In this document: in pieces, positions 1 to 7,714 of the stretch | How the letters are laid out: every line of letters starts with the position of its first letter | Numbering within the stretch: position 1 is the stretch's first letter | Source of the DNA: Burkholderiales bacterium | Lineage (GTDB): Bacteria; Pseudomonadota; Gammaproteobacteria; Burkholderiales; Burkholderiaceae_A | Assembly (NCBI GenBank): GCA_030834045.1 | Contig: JAURFZ010000027.1 | Coordinates: 1 to 13,364 of the forward strand | Direction of reading: 5' to 3' | DNA: 13,364 nucleotides | The notes under the pieces: generated by a model | Databases searched by the model: none | Seen by the model: only the letters and a program-made list of their open reading frames with translations | What the model was told of the DNA's origin: nothing | Translations under genes and position numbers: made by a program

Positions 1-1
1 T

Positions 2-70
2 GCCGAGCGTAGACTCTGGATCTGCAGGCCAAGGGGGCGTCCACCCAAAGAAGTATCTGTCCCCAATTAA
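2..70 (+). CDS. 3' end of an open frame, possibly a REP-associated (IS200-like) transposase remnant
   Basis: The second frame is open from the window edge to a TAA at 68-70, about 22 codons. The last residues read RPRGRPPKEVSVPN. From memory, many REP-associated tyrosine transposases (Y1_Tnp family) end in a basic GRPxK stretch followed by a short tail encoded by a TGTCCCC-type element, such as ...TVPI. This tail is encoded by TCTGTCCCCAAT and fits that pattern. No catalytic part is visible, because everything upstream is outside the window. It could be the true C-terminus of an intact gene, a decayed copy, or chance, since an open frame of 22 codons is not significant by itself. Confidence 0.3.
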   Translation, partial: AERRLWICRPRGRPPKEVSVPN

Positions 71-118
71 ACTGTTTCTGTAGAGGATGCGGCAATTAAT
101 ATGTTCTGACCCTATTTT
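55..118 (+). repeat. Two TCTG(T/A)CCC elements, possible REP/transposase end sequences
   Basis: TCTGTCCCCAATT begins at 56 and TCTGACCCTATTT begins at 105, in the same orientation and about 49 bp apart. A second short direct repeat, CAATTAA, occurs at 64-70 and 93-99. Elements of the type TCTGTCCCC / TCTGACCCC followed by AT-rich bases are, from memory, common next to REP-associated transposase genes in Proteobacteria. Whether these are mobile-element ends or coincidence cannot be settled from one copy of each. Confidence 0.3.
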
Positions 119-133
119 TTAGGCGGTTGGTAC

Positions 134-152
134 ACCCCTTTATGGGTTTTTC
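134..152 (+). terminator. Weak hairpin with T-tract upstream of gltB
   Basis: ACCC (134-137) can pair with GGGT (144-147) around a six-base loop and runs into five consecutive T bases ending at 151. The four-base stem is short for an intrinsic terminator, so this is only a candidate end for whatever is transcribed from the left. Confidence 0.2.
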
Positions 153-234
153 TACCGTGCAGCTCGTCAAAACTTCGTCATAATCGAGTCCTTTTCCGTC
201 TCACGGCCACCATTGTTTCAAAGCCCAAAAGGGT

Positions 235-239
235 AGGAG
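235..239 (+). promoter_or_regulatory. Ribosome binding site of gltB
   Basis: AGGAG lies eight bases before the ATG at 248. It decides the start. The internal ATG codons at 365 and 380, which would give a propeptide of more usual length, lack a comparable Shine-Dalgarno sequence. The leader has no convincing -35/-10 pair. A CATAAT at 179-184 is the best -10-like hexamer but has no good partner. Confidence 0.6.
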
Positions 240-247
240 CCTGATCT

Positions 248-3200
248 ATGCAGACCATCTCGTTTACCGGCAGAGCAGCCCAACCCACCGAGACTCCTGG
301 GGCCAACGCAGCCAGCAATGCTTCGGCGAGTCGTGAGGCGCAACTGCAGGCCAGTCTGCAGGGTATGTATCAGGCTTCCATGGAGCACGATGCCTGCGGT
401 GTGGGCTTTGTTGCGCATATCAAGGGGCAGAAAAGCCACAGCATTGTTCAGCAGGGTTTACAGATTTTGCGCAACCTGGATCATCGCGGTGCTGTTGGAG
501 CCGACGCACTTATGGGCGATGGTGCGGGAATTCTGCTTCAGATTCCGCACGAGTATTTTGCGGCCGAAATGGCCAAGCAGGGTGTTCAACTGCCCCCGCC
601 CGGTGAATACGGCGTGGGTATGGTCTTTCTTCCTAAGGAACATGCCTCACGGCTTGCCTGCGAGCGAGCCCTGGAGCATGCGGTTCGTGCCGAGGGCCAG
701 GTGCTGCTTGGCTGGCGGGATGTGCCCACCAATGCCGAGATGCCCATGTCCCCCCGGGTGCGCGAGAAAGAGCCCGTTATGCGCCAGATCTTCATTGGGC
801 GAGGTGGGGATGTGGTGGTGCAGGATGCGCTTGAGCGAAAGCTCTTCGTCATTCGTAAGACCGCCTCAAGTGCCATTCAATCTTTGCAGCTTCAACACAG
901 CAAAGAGTACTACGTGGTCTCCATGTCGAGCCGGACCATTGTTTATAAGGGCCTGCTGCTTGCTGATCAGGTTGGCCAGTATTACAACGACCTTTCACAC
1001 AACGACTGTGTCTCTGCACTCGCACTCGTGCATCAACGGTTTTCAACCAATACCTTTCCCGAGTGGCCCCTGGCGCACCCTTATCGAATGGTCGCCCATA
1101 ACGGCGAGATCAATACAGTCAAAGGTAACTACAACTGGATGCGCGCTCGCGAGGGCGTGATGTCATCGCCGGTTCTAGGCCAGCACCTTAAAAAACTCTA
1201 TCCCATTAGTTTTCCGGGGCAGTCCGATACGGCCACATTCGATAACTGCCTTGAGCTCTTGGTGGCGGCGGGCTACCCCTTAGCGCATGCAGTCATGATG
1301 ATGATTCCCGAGCCCTGGGAGCAGCACGCTAGCATGGACCCGGGTCGACGCGCCTTCTACGAATACCATGCCGCCATGATGGAGCCATGGGATGGGCCAG
1401 CGTCTTTGGTGTTTACCGACGGCAGACAAATTGGTGCCACGCTTGATCGCAATGGCCTGCGCCCTTCGCGTTACTGCGTGACCGATGACGACCTAGTCAT
1501 CATGGCCTCGGAGTCCGGGGTTCTGCCTGTACCAGAGAGTCGCATCATTCGTAAATGGCGGCTTCAGCCCGGCAAGATGTTCCTAATCGATCTTGAACAG
1601 GGCCGCATGATTCACGACGAGGAGCTGAAGTCCTCGTTATCGAAGGGCAGACCTTACAAACAGTGGATCGAAGACGTACGCATTGAGCTTGCAAGCCTTG
1701 ATGATGCGGCTGTTAACAATGCGTCGGCCAGTGACACTGCTCTGCTCGATCGCCAGCAGGCCTTTGGCTTTACCCAGGAGGACATTAAGTTTCTGTTGGC
1801 GCCTATGGCCCAGGCTGGTGAGGAGGCCGTGGGCTCCATGGGTAATGACTCGCCGCTTGCCGTTTTATCGAACCGAAGTAAGCCGCTCTACCATTACTTC
1901 AAGCAGCTCTTTGCGCAGGTTACTAACCCGCCCATTGACCCCATTCGTGAAGCCATTGTGATGTCCCTGGTCTCTTTTGTTGGCCCGCGCCCCAACCTGC
2001 TTGATATCAACCAGGTGAACCCGCCGCTACGCCTTGAGGTCAGCCAACCCATTCTTGACTTTGCCGATATGCACAGGCTCAAAGCCATCGAGACCCACAC
2101 ACGTGGAAAGTTTCGCGCTCAGGTTATTGACATTGTTTACCCCGTGCTCTGGGGCAAAGAGGGCATTGAGGCCAAGCTTGCAACGCTCTGCGCGGAAGCC
2201 GTGGAGGGCATTCAGGCTGGCGCCAATATTCTTATCCTAAGTGACCGTGCCGTCGCTGCAGATAAGGTTGCCATTCCCGCCTTACTGGCGCTGTCGGCCG
2301 TGCACCAACATCTGGTGCGTCAGGGCTTAAGAACCCAGGCGGGCCTGGTGGTGGAGACGGGCTCGGCCCGTGAGATTCACCATTTCGCAGTGCTTGCAGG
2401 TTACGGCGCCGAGGCCGTGCATCCCTACCTGGCGATGGAGACCATTGCAGACTTTCACAAAGACCTTCAGGGTGAACTGAGTGCCGAAAAAGCCATCGCC
2501 AATTATGTGAAAGCCATTGGCAAGGGGCTCTCGAAGATTATGTCGAAGATGGGCATCTCGACCTACATGTCCTACTGTGGCGCGCAAATTTTCGAGGCCA
2601 TTGGCATTAACTCGGCCACCATCGAAAAGTACTTTACCGGTACGCCCAGCATGGTTGAGGGCATTGGTGTCTTTGAAATGGCCGAGGAGGCCTTGCGCAC
2701 CCATGCCCAGGCCTTTGGAAGTGACCCCGTGCTTGCCGACCGGCTTGATCCAGGCGGCGAATACGCCTGGCGGGTGCGTGGGGAGGAGCATATGTGGACG
2801 CCCGACGCCATTGCCAAACTGCAGCATGCAAGCCGGGCCAACCAATACTCATCCTACAAAGAGTACGCCCAGATCATTAACGATCAGACGCGACGTCACA
2901 TGACGTTGCGAGGGCTTTTTGAATTCAAGGTCGATCCCTCGCAGGCCATTGCCATTGACGAGGTGGAACCCGCCTCTGAGATTGTTAAGCGTTTTGCAAC
3001 CGGTGCGATGTCGCTGGGTTCCATATCCACCGAGGCCCACACTACGCTTGCGGTGGCCATGAATCGCATCGGTGGAAAGTCCAATACGGGCGAGGGGGGT
3101 GAAGACAAGCGCCGCTACCGCGACGAGATGCAGGGCAAGACCCTGGGAGAAGGTCAGACCCTGGCCTCCGTAATTGGCGCGGCTCAGGTGGAGTCGGACT

Positions 3201-5041
3201 ACCCCTTGCTGCCCGGCGACAGTCTTCGTTCCAAAATTAAACAGGTGGCATCGGGTCGCTTTGGCGTCACCACCGAATACCTTGTATCTGCCGACCAGGT
3301 GCAAATTAAAATGGCCCAGGGCGCTAAGCCTGGCGAGGGCGGACAACTTCCCGGCGGTAAGGTCTCCGACTACATCGGTGAGCTACGTCACTCGGTGCCA
3401 GGTGTGGGTCTTATCTCGCCCCCGCCGCACCACGACATTTATTCCATTGAGGACCTTGCCCAGCTTATTCACGACCTGAAGAATGTGGCCACGCATGCCG
3501 ATATCTCGGTCAAGCTTGTCTCGGAAATTGGTGTGGGCACCGTGGCTGCGGGCGTGGCCAAGGCCAAGGCTGACCATGTTGTCATTGCAGGTCATGACGG
3601 TGGTACGGGCGCCTCTCCCCTGTCTTCCATTAAGCATGCGGGTTCGCCCTGGGAGATTGGCCTTGCCGAGACCCAGCAGACCCTGGTGCTCAACGGACTT
3701 CGCAGCCGTATTCGTGTTCAGGCCGACGGCCAGATGAAGACCGGTCGTGATGTGGTGATTGCTGCCTTGCTGGGTGCCGACGAGATGGGCTTTGCAACGG
3801 CACCCTTGGTTACGGCAGGCTGCATCATGATGCGCAAATGCCATCTGAACACCTGCCCCGTGGGGGTGGCCACCCAAGATCCTGTCTTGCGTAAAAAGTT
3901 TCAAGGCCGGCCTGAGCATGTGGTGAACTTCTTTTTCTTTGTGGCAGAAGAGGTGCGAACCATCATGGCCCAGCTTGGTATTGCCAGGTTCGACGACCTG
4001 ATTGGGCGCACCGACCTTCTCGATACCCGCAAGGGCCTTGACCATTGGAAGGCCCGTGGCCTTGATTTCTCAAGGCTCTTCTATCAACCGGCGGTTGCGG
4101 ACGTGCAGGAGATGCGTCACTCCCAGACCCAAGACCATGGCCTTGTTAAGGCGCTCGACAATAAGCTCATTGCCAAGTCGCAGGCCACCCTTGAGCGCGG
4201 TGAAAAGCTTCAGTTTATGGAGACGGTCCAGAACGTGAACCGCACCGTCGGGGCTATGCTCTCCGGCGAACTTGTCAAGCGTTACCCCGAGGGCCTGCCT
4301 GACGACACCTTGCGCATTCAACTTGAGGGAACCGGTGGCCAGTCCTTTGGTGCCTTCCTTGCGAAGGGCATAACCCTTTACCTAATTGGGGACGCCAACG
4401 ACTACACCGGCAAGGGCTTGTCGGGCGGCCGAGTCGTGGTGCGGCCCTCCATCGACTTTCGGGGCCAGGCCCATGAAAACATTGTGGTGGGCAACACCGT
4501 GCTCTATGGCGCCACTTCGGGCGAAGCCTTTTTCAGAGGGGTTGCAGGCGAGCGATTTGCTGTGCGGCTCTCGGGTGCCTCGGCAGTGGTCGAGGGCACT
4601 GGCGACCATGGCTGCGAATACATGACCGGTGGGACCGTGGTGGTCCTGGGCCTTACGGGTCGAAACTTTGCGGCCGGTATGTCGGGTGGCGTGGCCTATG
4701 TCTATGACGAAGATGGCCAGTTTGCGAGCCGCTGCAATATGGCCATGGTGCAGTTCGAACCGGTGCTTGCAACGGCAGGTCAGGAAAAGACCATCGATCG
4801 TGCCGTCTGGCATCGTGGCCAGACCGATGAGCAACAGCTTAAAAAGCTTATTGAGGACCACCATCGTTGGACGGGAAGCAGTCGGGCTCGGGACCTTCTT
4901 GACCAATGGCCCACGGCACGGGCACGTTTTGTGAAGGTCTTTCCCAGCGAATACCGCAGGGCGCTTGGTGAAATTCATGCCAGAACCATGGCGGCTTCAG
5001 AGGCTTCCAGCCAGGCCTCCAAGTCTGCCGATCTTGTCTAG
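248..5041 (+). CDS. gltB: Glutamate synthase (NADPH), large (alpha) subunit
   Basis: With GltD this cytoplasmic enzyme converts glutamine and 2-oxoglutarate into two glutamates. The 1597-residue protein shows the full domain order. It starts with a class II glutamine amidotransferase whose nucleophile is Cys50 (context HDACGVGF), with the HNGEIN motif around N285-E287. A central domain follows, then an FMN-binding synthase domain with GHDGGTGAS at 1115-1123 and the 3Fe-4S cysteines C1192, C1198 and C1203 (C-x5-C-x4-C). The C-terminal beta-helical GXGXG domain runs from about 1340 to 1530 (GTGGQSFG at 1361). The catalytic Cys must become N-terminal by removal of a propeptide. From the RBS-supported start that propeptide is 49 residues, Ala/Ser-rich and a little longer than usual. 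gltD follows after 32 bp, so the two form an operon. No frameshift or missing key residue was seen. The identification is certain; the exact start is less so. Confidence 0.98.
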   Translation: MQTISFTGRAAQPTETPGANAASNASASREAQLQASLQGMYQASMEHDACGVGFVAHIKGQKSHSIVQQGLQILRNLDHRGAVGADALMGDGAGILLQIPHEYFAAEMAKQGVQLPPPGEYGVGMVFLPKEHASRLACERALEHAVRAEGQVLLGWRDVPTNAEMPMSPRVREKEPVMRQIFIGRGGDVVVQDALERKLFVIRKTASSAIQSLQLQHSKEYYVVSMSSRTIVYKGLLLADQVGQYYNDLSHNDCVSALALVHQRFSTNTFPEWPLAHPYRMVAHNGEINTVKGNYNWMRAREGVMSSPVLGQHLKKLYPISFPGQSDTATFDNCLELLVAAGYPLAHAVMMMIPEPWEQHASMDPGRRAFYEYHAAMMEPWDGPASLVFTDGRQIGATLDRNGLRPSRYCVTDDDLVIMASESGVLPVPESRIIRKWRLQPGKMFLIDLEQGRMIHDEELKSSLSKGRPYKQWIEDVRIELASLDDAAVNNASASDTALLDRQQAFGFTQEDIKFLLAPMAQAGEEAVGSMGNDSPLAVLSNRSKPLYHYFKQLFAQVTNPPIDPIREAIVMSLVSFVGPRPNLLDINQVNPPLRLEVSQPILDFADMHRLKAIETHTRGKFRAQVIDIVYPVLWGKEGIEAKLATLCAEAVEGIQAGANILILSDRAVAADKVAIPALLALSAVHQHLVRQGLRTQAGLVVETGSAREIHHFAVLAGYGAEAVHPYLAMETIADFHKDLQGELSAEKAIANYVKAIGKGLSKIMSKMGISTYMSYCGAQIFEAIGINSATIEKYFTGTPSMVEGIGVFEMAEEALRTHAQAFGSDPVLADRLDPGGEYAWRVRGEEHMWTPDAIAKLQHASRANQYSSYKEYAQIINDQTRRHMTLRGLFEFKVDPSQAIAIDEVEPASEIVKRFATGAMSLGSISTEAHTTLAVAMNRIGGKSNTGEGGEDKRRYRDEMQGKTLGEGQTLASVIGAAQVESDYPLLPGDSLRSKIKQVASGRFGVTTEYLVSADQVQIKMAQGAKPGEGGQLPGGKVSDYIGELRHSVPGVGLISPPPHHDIYSIEDLAQLIHDLKNVATHADISVKLVSEIGVGTVAAGVAKAKADHVVIAGHDGGTGASPLSSIKHAGSPWEIGLAETQQTLVLNGLRSRIRVQADGQMKTGRDVVIAALLGADEMGFATAPLVTAGCIMMRKCHLNTCPVGVATQDPVLRKKFQGRPEHVVNFFFFVAEEVRTIMAQLGIARFDDLIGRTDLLDTRKGLDHWKARGLDFSRLFYQPAVADVQEMRHSQTQDHGLVKALDNKLIAKSQATLERGEKLQFMETVQNVNRTVGAMLSGELVKRYPEGLPDDTLRIQLEGTGGQSFGAFLAKGITLYLIGDANDYTGKGLSGGRVVVRPSIDFRGQAHENIVVGNTVLYGATSGEAFFRGVAGERFAVRLSGASAVVEGTGDHGCEYMTGGTVVVLGLTGRNFAAGMSGGVAYVYDEDGQFASRCNMAMVQFEPVLATAGQEKTIDRAVWHRGQTDEQQLKKLIEDHHRWTGSSRARDLLDQWPTARARFVKVFPSEYRRALGEIHARTMAASEASSQASKSADLV

Positions 5042-5073
5042 TTGCAAAAACCGTATACGAAAGGAACCAGGCC

Positions 5074-6540
5074 ATGGGTAAGGCAACAGGGTTTTTAGAA
5101 CTGCAGCGTATCGAAGAGGGCTACGAGCCTGCCGATAAACGCGTGAGGCACTACAAAGAGTTTGTCATTGGGCTTGCCGAAGAGGACGCCGCCAAGCAGG
5201 CGGCCCGTTGCATGGACTGCGGCATTCCCTTTTGCAACAACGGCTGCCCGGTGAACAACATCATTCCCGATTTCAACGACCTGGTCTTTCAGCACCAATG
5301 GAAGCAGGCGCTTGACACCCTTCATTCCACCAATAACTTCCCCGAGTTCACTGGGCGCATCTGTCCAGCGCCCTGCGAGGCCGCCTGCACGCTTAACCTA
5401 AACAACGATGCCGTGGGAATCAAGTCCATCGAGCACGCCATTATTGATCGCGGCTGGAAAGAGGGATGGGTGGTGCCGCAGCCGCCAAGCCAGAAGACAG
5501 GCAAGAAGGTGGCTGTTGTTGGCTCGGGCCCCGCAGGCCTTGCGGCGGCCCAGCAGCTTGCCCGTGTGGGTCACAGCGTCACTGTTTTCGAGAAGAATGA
5601 CCGCATCGGCGGTTTGCTGCGCTATGGCATTCCCGACTTCAAGATGGAAAAGACCCATATTGATCGACGGGTCGAGCAGATGCAGGCCGAGGGAGTGGTC
5701 TTTGAAACGGGCGTGCTTGTTGCCGAGCTTGCCAAAGACACCAAGGTGACAAACTGGGCTAAGAACACCCTAAGCCCTGCCCAGCTGCTTGAGGCCTTTG
5801 ATGCGGTCTTGTTAACCGGGGGGGCCGAGCAGCCTCGGGATCTTCCGGTGCCAGGCCGTGAGCTTGATGGCGTGCACTTTGCCATGGAGTTCCTGCCGAA
5901 CCAGAACAAGGTCAATGCCGGCGACAAAGTGGTTGGTCAGATTCGCGCCGATGGCAAGCATGTGGTGGTTATTGGAGGCGGCGACACGGGCTCGGACTGC
6001 GTGGGAACGAGCAATCGTCATGGCGCCAAGTCGGTGACTCAGTTTGAGCTTATGCCCATGCCGCCTGAAGAGGAAAATAAGCCTCTGGTCTGGCCTTACT
6101 GGCCTCAGAAGCTTCGTACCTCTTCAAGCCACGAAGAAGGCTGTGATCGCGAGTTCGCAATTGCAACCAAAGAGTTTCTTGGCGAGAAGGGGCGTCTTAC
6201 TGGGCTCAAGGCTGTAAAGGTTGGATGGAAAGACGGCAAGATGCAAGAGGTTGCTGGAAGCGAACAGATCTTTCCCGCCGACCTCGTGCTGCTTGCTATG
6301 GGGTTTGTCTCCCCGGTGGGCTCTGTGCTTGAGGCCTTTGGTGTTGATAAGGACGCACGGGGCAATGCGAAGTCCGATACCGAGGGCGAGGCGGCCTATG
6401 CAACGAATCGTCCCAAGGTCTTTGCCGCAGGCGACATGCGACGAGGCCAGTCCCTGGTGGTCTGGGCCATTCGCGAAGGCCGTCAGGCCGCCCGTGCGAT
6501 TGATGAGTTTTTAATGGGTGCCTCGGTTCTGCCCCGTTAA
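5074..6540 (+). CDS. gltD: Glutamate synthase (NADPH), small (beta) subunit
   Basis: This subunit takes electrons from NADPH through FAD and passes them by 4Fe-4S clusters to the FMN of GltB. Of its 488 residues, the N-terminal part carries two cysteine groups: C46, C49, C54, C58 (C-x2-C-x4-C-x3-C) and C97, C101, C105. The FAD Rossmann motif GSGPAG is at 150-155, the NADPH-binding GGGDTG at 301-306, and the closing FAD segment AAGDMRRGQSLVVWAI is near the C-terminus. AAGGA at 5061-5065 is spaced eight bases from the ATG. The gene starts 32 bp after gltB and surely shares its transcript. Length is typical for the family, and the C-terminus (DEFLMG) is as I remember it from Burkholderiales. Related Fe-S flavoprotein subunits exist, but the gltB context makes the call secure. 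Confidence 0.98.
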   Translation: MGKATGFLELQRIEEGYEPADKRVRHYKEFVIGLAEEDAAKQAARCMDCGIPFCNNGCPVNNIIPDFNDLVFQHQWKQALDTLHSTNNFPEFTGRICPAPCEAACTLNLNNDAVGIKSIEHAIIDRGWKEGWVVPQPPSQKTGKKVAVVGSGPAGLAAAQQLARVGHSVTVFEKNDRIGGLLRYGIPDFKMEKTHIDRRVEQMQAEGVVFETGVLVAELAKDTKVTNWAKNTLSPAQLLEAFDAVLLTGGAEQPRDLPVPGRELDGVHFAMEFLPNQNKVNAGDKVVGQIRADGKHVVVIGGGDTGSDCVGTSNRHGAKSVTQFELMPMPPEEENKPLVWPYWPQKLRTSSSHEEGCDREFAIATKEFLGEKGRLTGLKAVKVGWKDGKMQEVAGSEQIFPADLVLLAMGFVSPVGSVLEAFGVDKDARGNAKSDTEGEAAYATNRPKVFAAGDMRRGQSLVVWAIREGRQAARAIDEFLMGASVLPR

Positions 6541-6591
6541 AAGCAGGAAAAGCCTAAGGCCTTAGGCAGGCAGCGATCTAAGGCTTTAGGC
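6541..6591 (-). terminator. Large inverted repeat between gltD and the OsmC gene, minus-strand intrinsic terminator
   Basis: A 14-base arm at 6552-6565 (GCCTAAGGCCTTAG) pairs with 6578-6591 (CTAAGGCTTTAGGC). The only deviation is one G-T position, and the loop is 12 bases. The left arm extended by two bases (6552-6567) is also a perfect 16-bp palindrome on its own. Read on the minus strand, the hairpin is followed by TTTTCCTGCTTTT, giving a good rho-independent terminator for the OsmC gene. On the plus strand no T-tract follows, so for gltD it may only protect the 3' end or slow polymerase. Confidence 0.7.
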
Positions 6592-6599
6592 GTTAAACC

Positions 6600-7025
6600 T
6601 TAGGCGGGCTCGAGGGCCGTTTCAATGTGCGTGCGACCTTCAAGCAGGCGGTGAATGGGGCATTTGTTGGCAATCTCAATAAGCCTGCCCTCTTGGTCGG
6701 GGGTCAAGGCACCCTCGACCTTAACAATGCGTTTGAGCTGGTAGTCCACCCTGCCGTCGTCCCCTCGGGCTTCTGAAACACGCTCCACCCGGCATTGAAT
6801 GCGCGCAACCTGCCAGTCGGGCTTGCGCTTTAGATAAAGCTCGAGTGTCAGCACGGTGCAGGCCGCAAGCGCGGAGTCAAGCAGGTCGTGGGGGTCGGGT
6901 GCGGTGTCAAGCGACCCAAGCGTCTTAGGGACATCGGCCACCCAGCGGTGGCGTCCGTTGGTTAACATGGTCGAAAGGCCATTGACGCGGTTAAGGGTGG
7001 CTTCGACGGTGGCTATGGATGACAT
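6600..7025 (-). CDS. OsmC family protein, probable thiol peroxidase (YhfA/Ohr-like)
   Basis: OsmC/Ohr proteins are small cytoplasmic homodimers that use two cysteines to reduce organic or fatty-acid hydroperoxides. In this 141-residue protein the two expected cysteines are C56 in the helix context ALAACTVLTLELY and C122 in NKCPIHRLL, the usual positions for the family. A third cysteine, C78, is extra. The DPHDLLDSALAAC stretch and the absence of longer N-terminal sequence suggest the YhfA-like branch rather than Ohr, but the substrate cannot be read from sequence. The ATG has AAAGG eight bases upstream (7034-7038, minus strand). The gene is convergent with gltD and divergent, by 38 bp, from the phosphatase-like gene. 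No OhrR-type regulator gene is nearby. Confidence 0.9.
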   Translation of the reverse strand: MSSIATVEATLNRVNGLSTMLTNGRHRWVADVPKTLGSLDTAPDPHDLLDSALAACTVLTLELYLKRKPDWQVARIQCRVERVSEARGDDGRVDYQLKRIVKVEGALTPDQEGRLIEIANKCPIHRLLEGRTHIETALEPA

Positions 7026-7063
7026 GGAATAGACCTTTCAAGCGCAACAGGGGGTTAAGGAAT

Positions 7064-7714
7064 ATGCAAAGCGTACTCGCCAGGCTCTTCGTAGTCTGCC
7101 TTGTCTTCTTTTCTATGGGTTTAACCCCCACCTATGCCGAGCAACGGCTCGATGCCAAGGCCCTTCAGGCTGCCTTGGATGTTCCGGGTACGGTGTTGCT
7201 CATTCGCCATTCGGCCACCTTTTCTGGCATTGGTGACCCCGAGAACTTTCGACTCGACGACTGCAGCACGCAGCGAAATCTCTCGCCCGAGGGTCGTGCC
7301 CAGGCCCGAGCCTTTGGCCAGTGGTTTCGCGATCGAGGGCGGATGCCCTCGGCGGTTCGCTCAAGCCAGTGGTGCCGATGCCTTGACACGGCTACCGAAG
7401 CCTTTGGTGGGCAGCCTCAGACTCAGCCTTGGCCCGCGCTCAATTCCTTCTTCCAGGGCCATGGCCATTGGCCCACCCAGCGCGACCTCATTCTTCAGGC
7501 CCTGGCCGACCCCCGAGCCTCAGGTGTAACAGCCAAGGGATTTGAAGTCTGGGTAACCCATCAGGTCTTTATTTCCGCCTTGACAGGCGTCTACCTGAGT
7601 ATGGGTGAGCTTGTGGTTGCCCGCCCCGTGCGTTCTACCAAGCCTTCGGCTGCGCCTGGACAACCGCAGTGGCAGGTGGTCGGCAGGGCGTTCATTGACC
7701 AAGGCTTTCGCTAG
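7064..7714 (+). CDS. Exported histidine phosphatase superfamily protein
   Basis: The 216-residue product starts with a signal peptide: a short n-region, a hydrophobic core at about residues 8-20, and a likely cut after TYA at residue 25. It should therefore act in the periplasm or outside the cell. The phosphatase signatures are the RH pair R48-H49 (LLIRHSAT), R99 in VRSSQWCRCLDTA, and the second histidine H166 in WVTHQVFISALTG. This matches the branch-1 phosphoglycerate-mutase-like fold as seen in many uncharacterised proteobacterial exported proteins. Cysteines 67, 104 and 106 could form disulfides. The substrate is unknown. I chose the ATG at 7064, preceded by AGGGGG at 7049-7054, over the upstream in-frame ATG at 7019, which would put 15 mostly basic residues before the signal peptide and overlap the OsmC start. 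Its 3' end overlaps uvrA by 23 bp. Confidence 0.85.
   Translation: MQSVLARLFVVCLVFFSMGLTPTYAEQRLDAKALQAALDVPGTVLLIRHSATFSGIGDPENFRLDDCSTQRNLSPEGRAQARAFGQWFRDRGRMPSAVRSSQWCRCLDTATEAFGGQPQTQPWPALNSFFQGHGHWPTQRDLILQALADPRASGVTAKGFEVWVTHQVFISALTGVYLSMGELVVARPVRSTKPSAAPGQPQWQVVGRAFIDQGFR

Noticed and set aside
248..394. GltB N-terminal extension as a secretion signal
   Set aside because: It has no hydrophobic core or basic n-region, and glutamate synthase is cytoplasmic; it is better explained as the propeptide before Cys50.
2327..4978. Minus-strand open frames of 165-220 residues inside gltB
   Set aside because: They are antisense shadows of conserved GltB sequence with no recognisable domain, and the gltB frame is unbroken.
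6552..6605. Repeated CTTAGG units as a short CRISPR or REP array
   Set aside because: The copies are 7-8 bases, irregularly spaced and explained by the two arms of one hairpin; there are no spacers of constant length and no cas genes.
7019..7063. Upstream ATG at 7019 as start of the phosphatase-like gene
   Set aside because: It would put 15 basic and polar residues before the signal peptide and overlap the OsmC start codon; the ATG at 7064 has a better-placed ribosome binding site.
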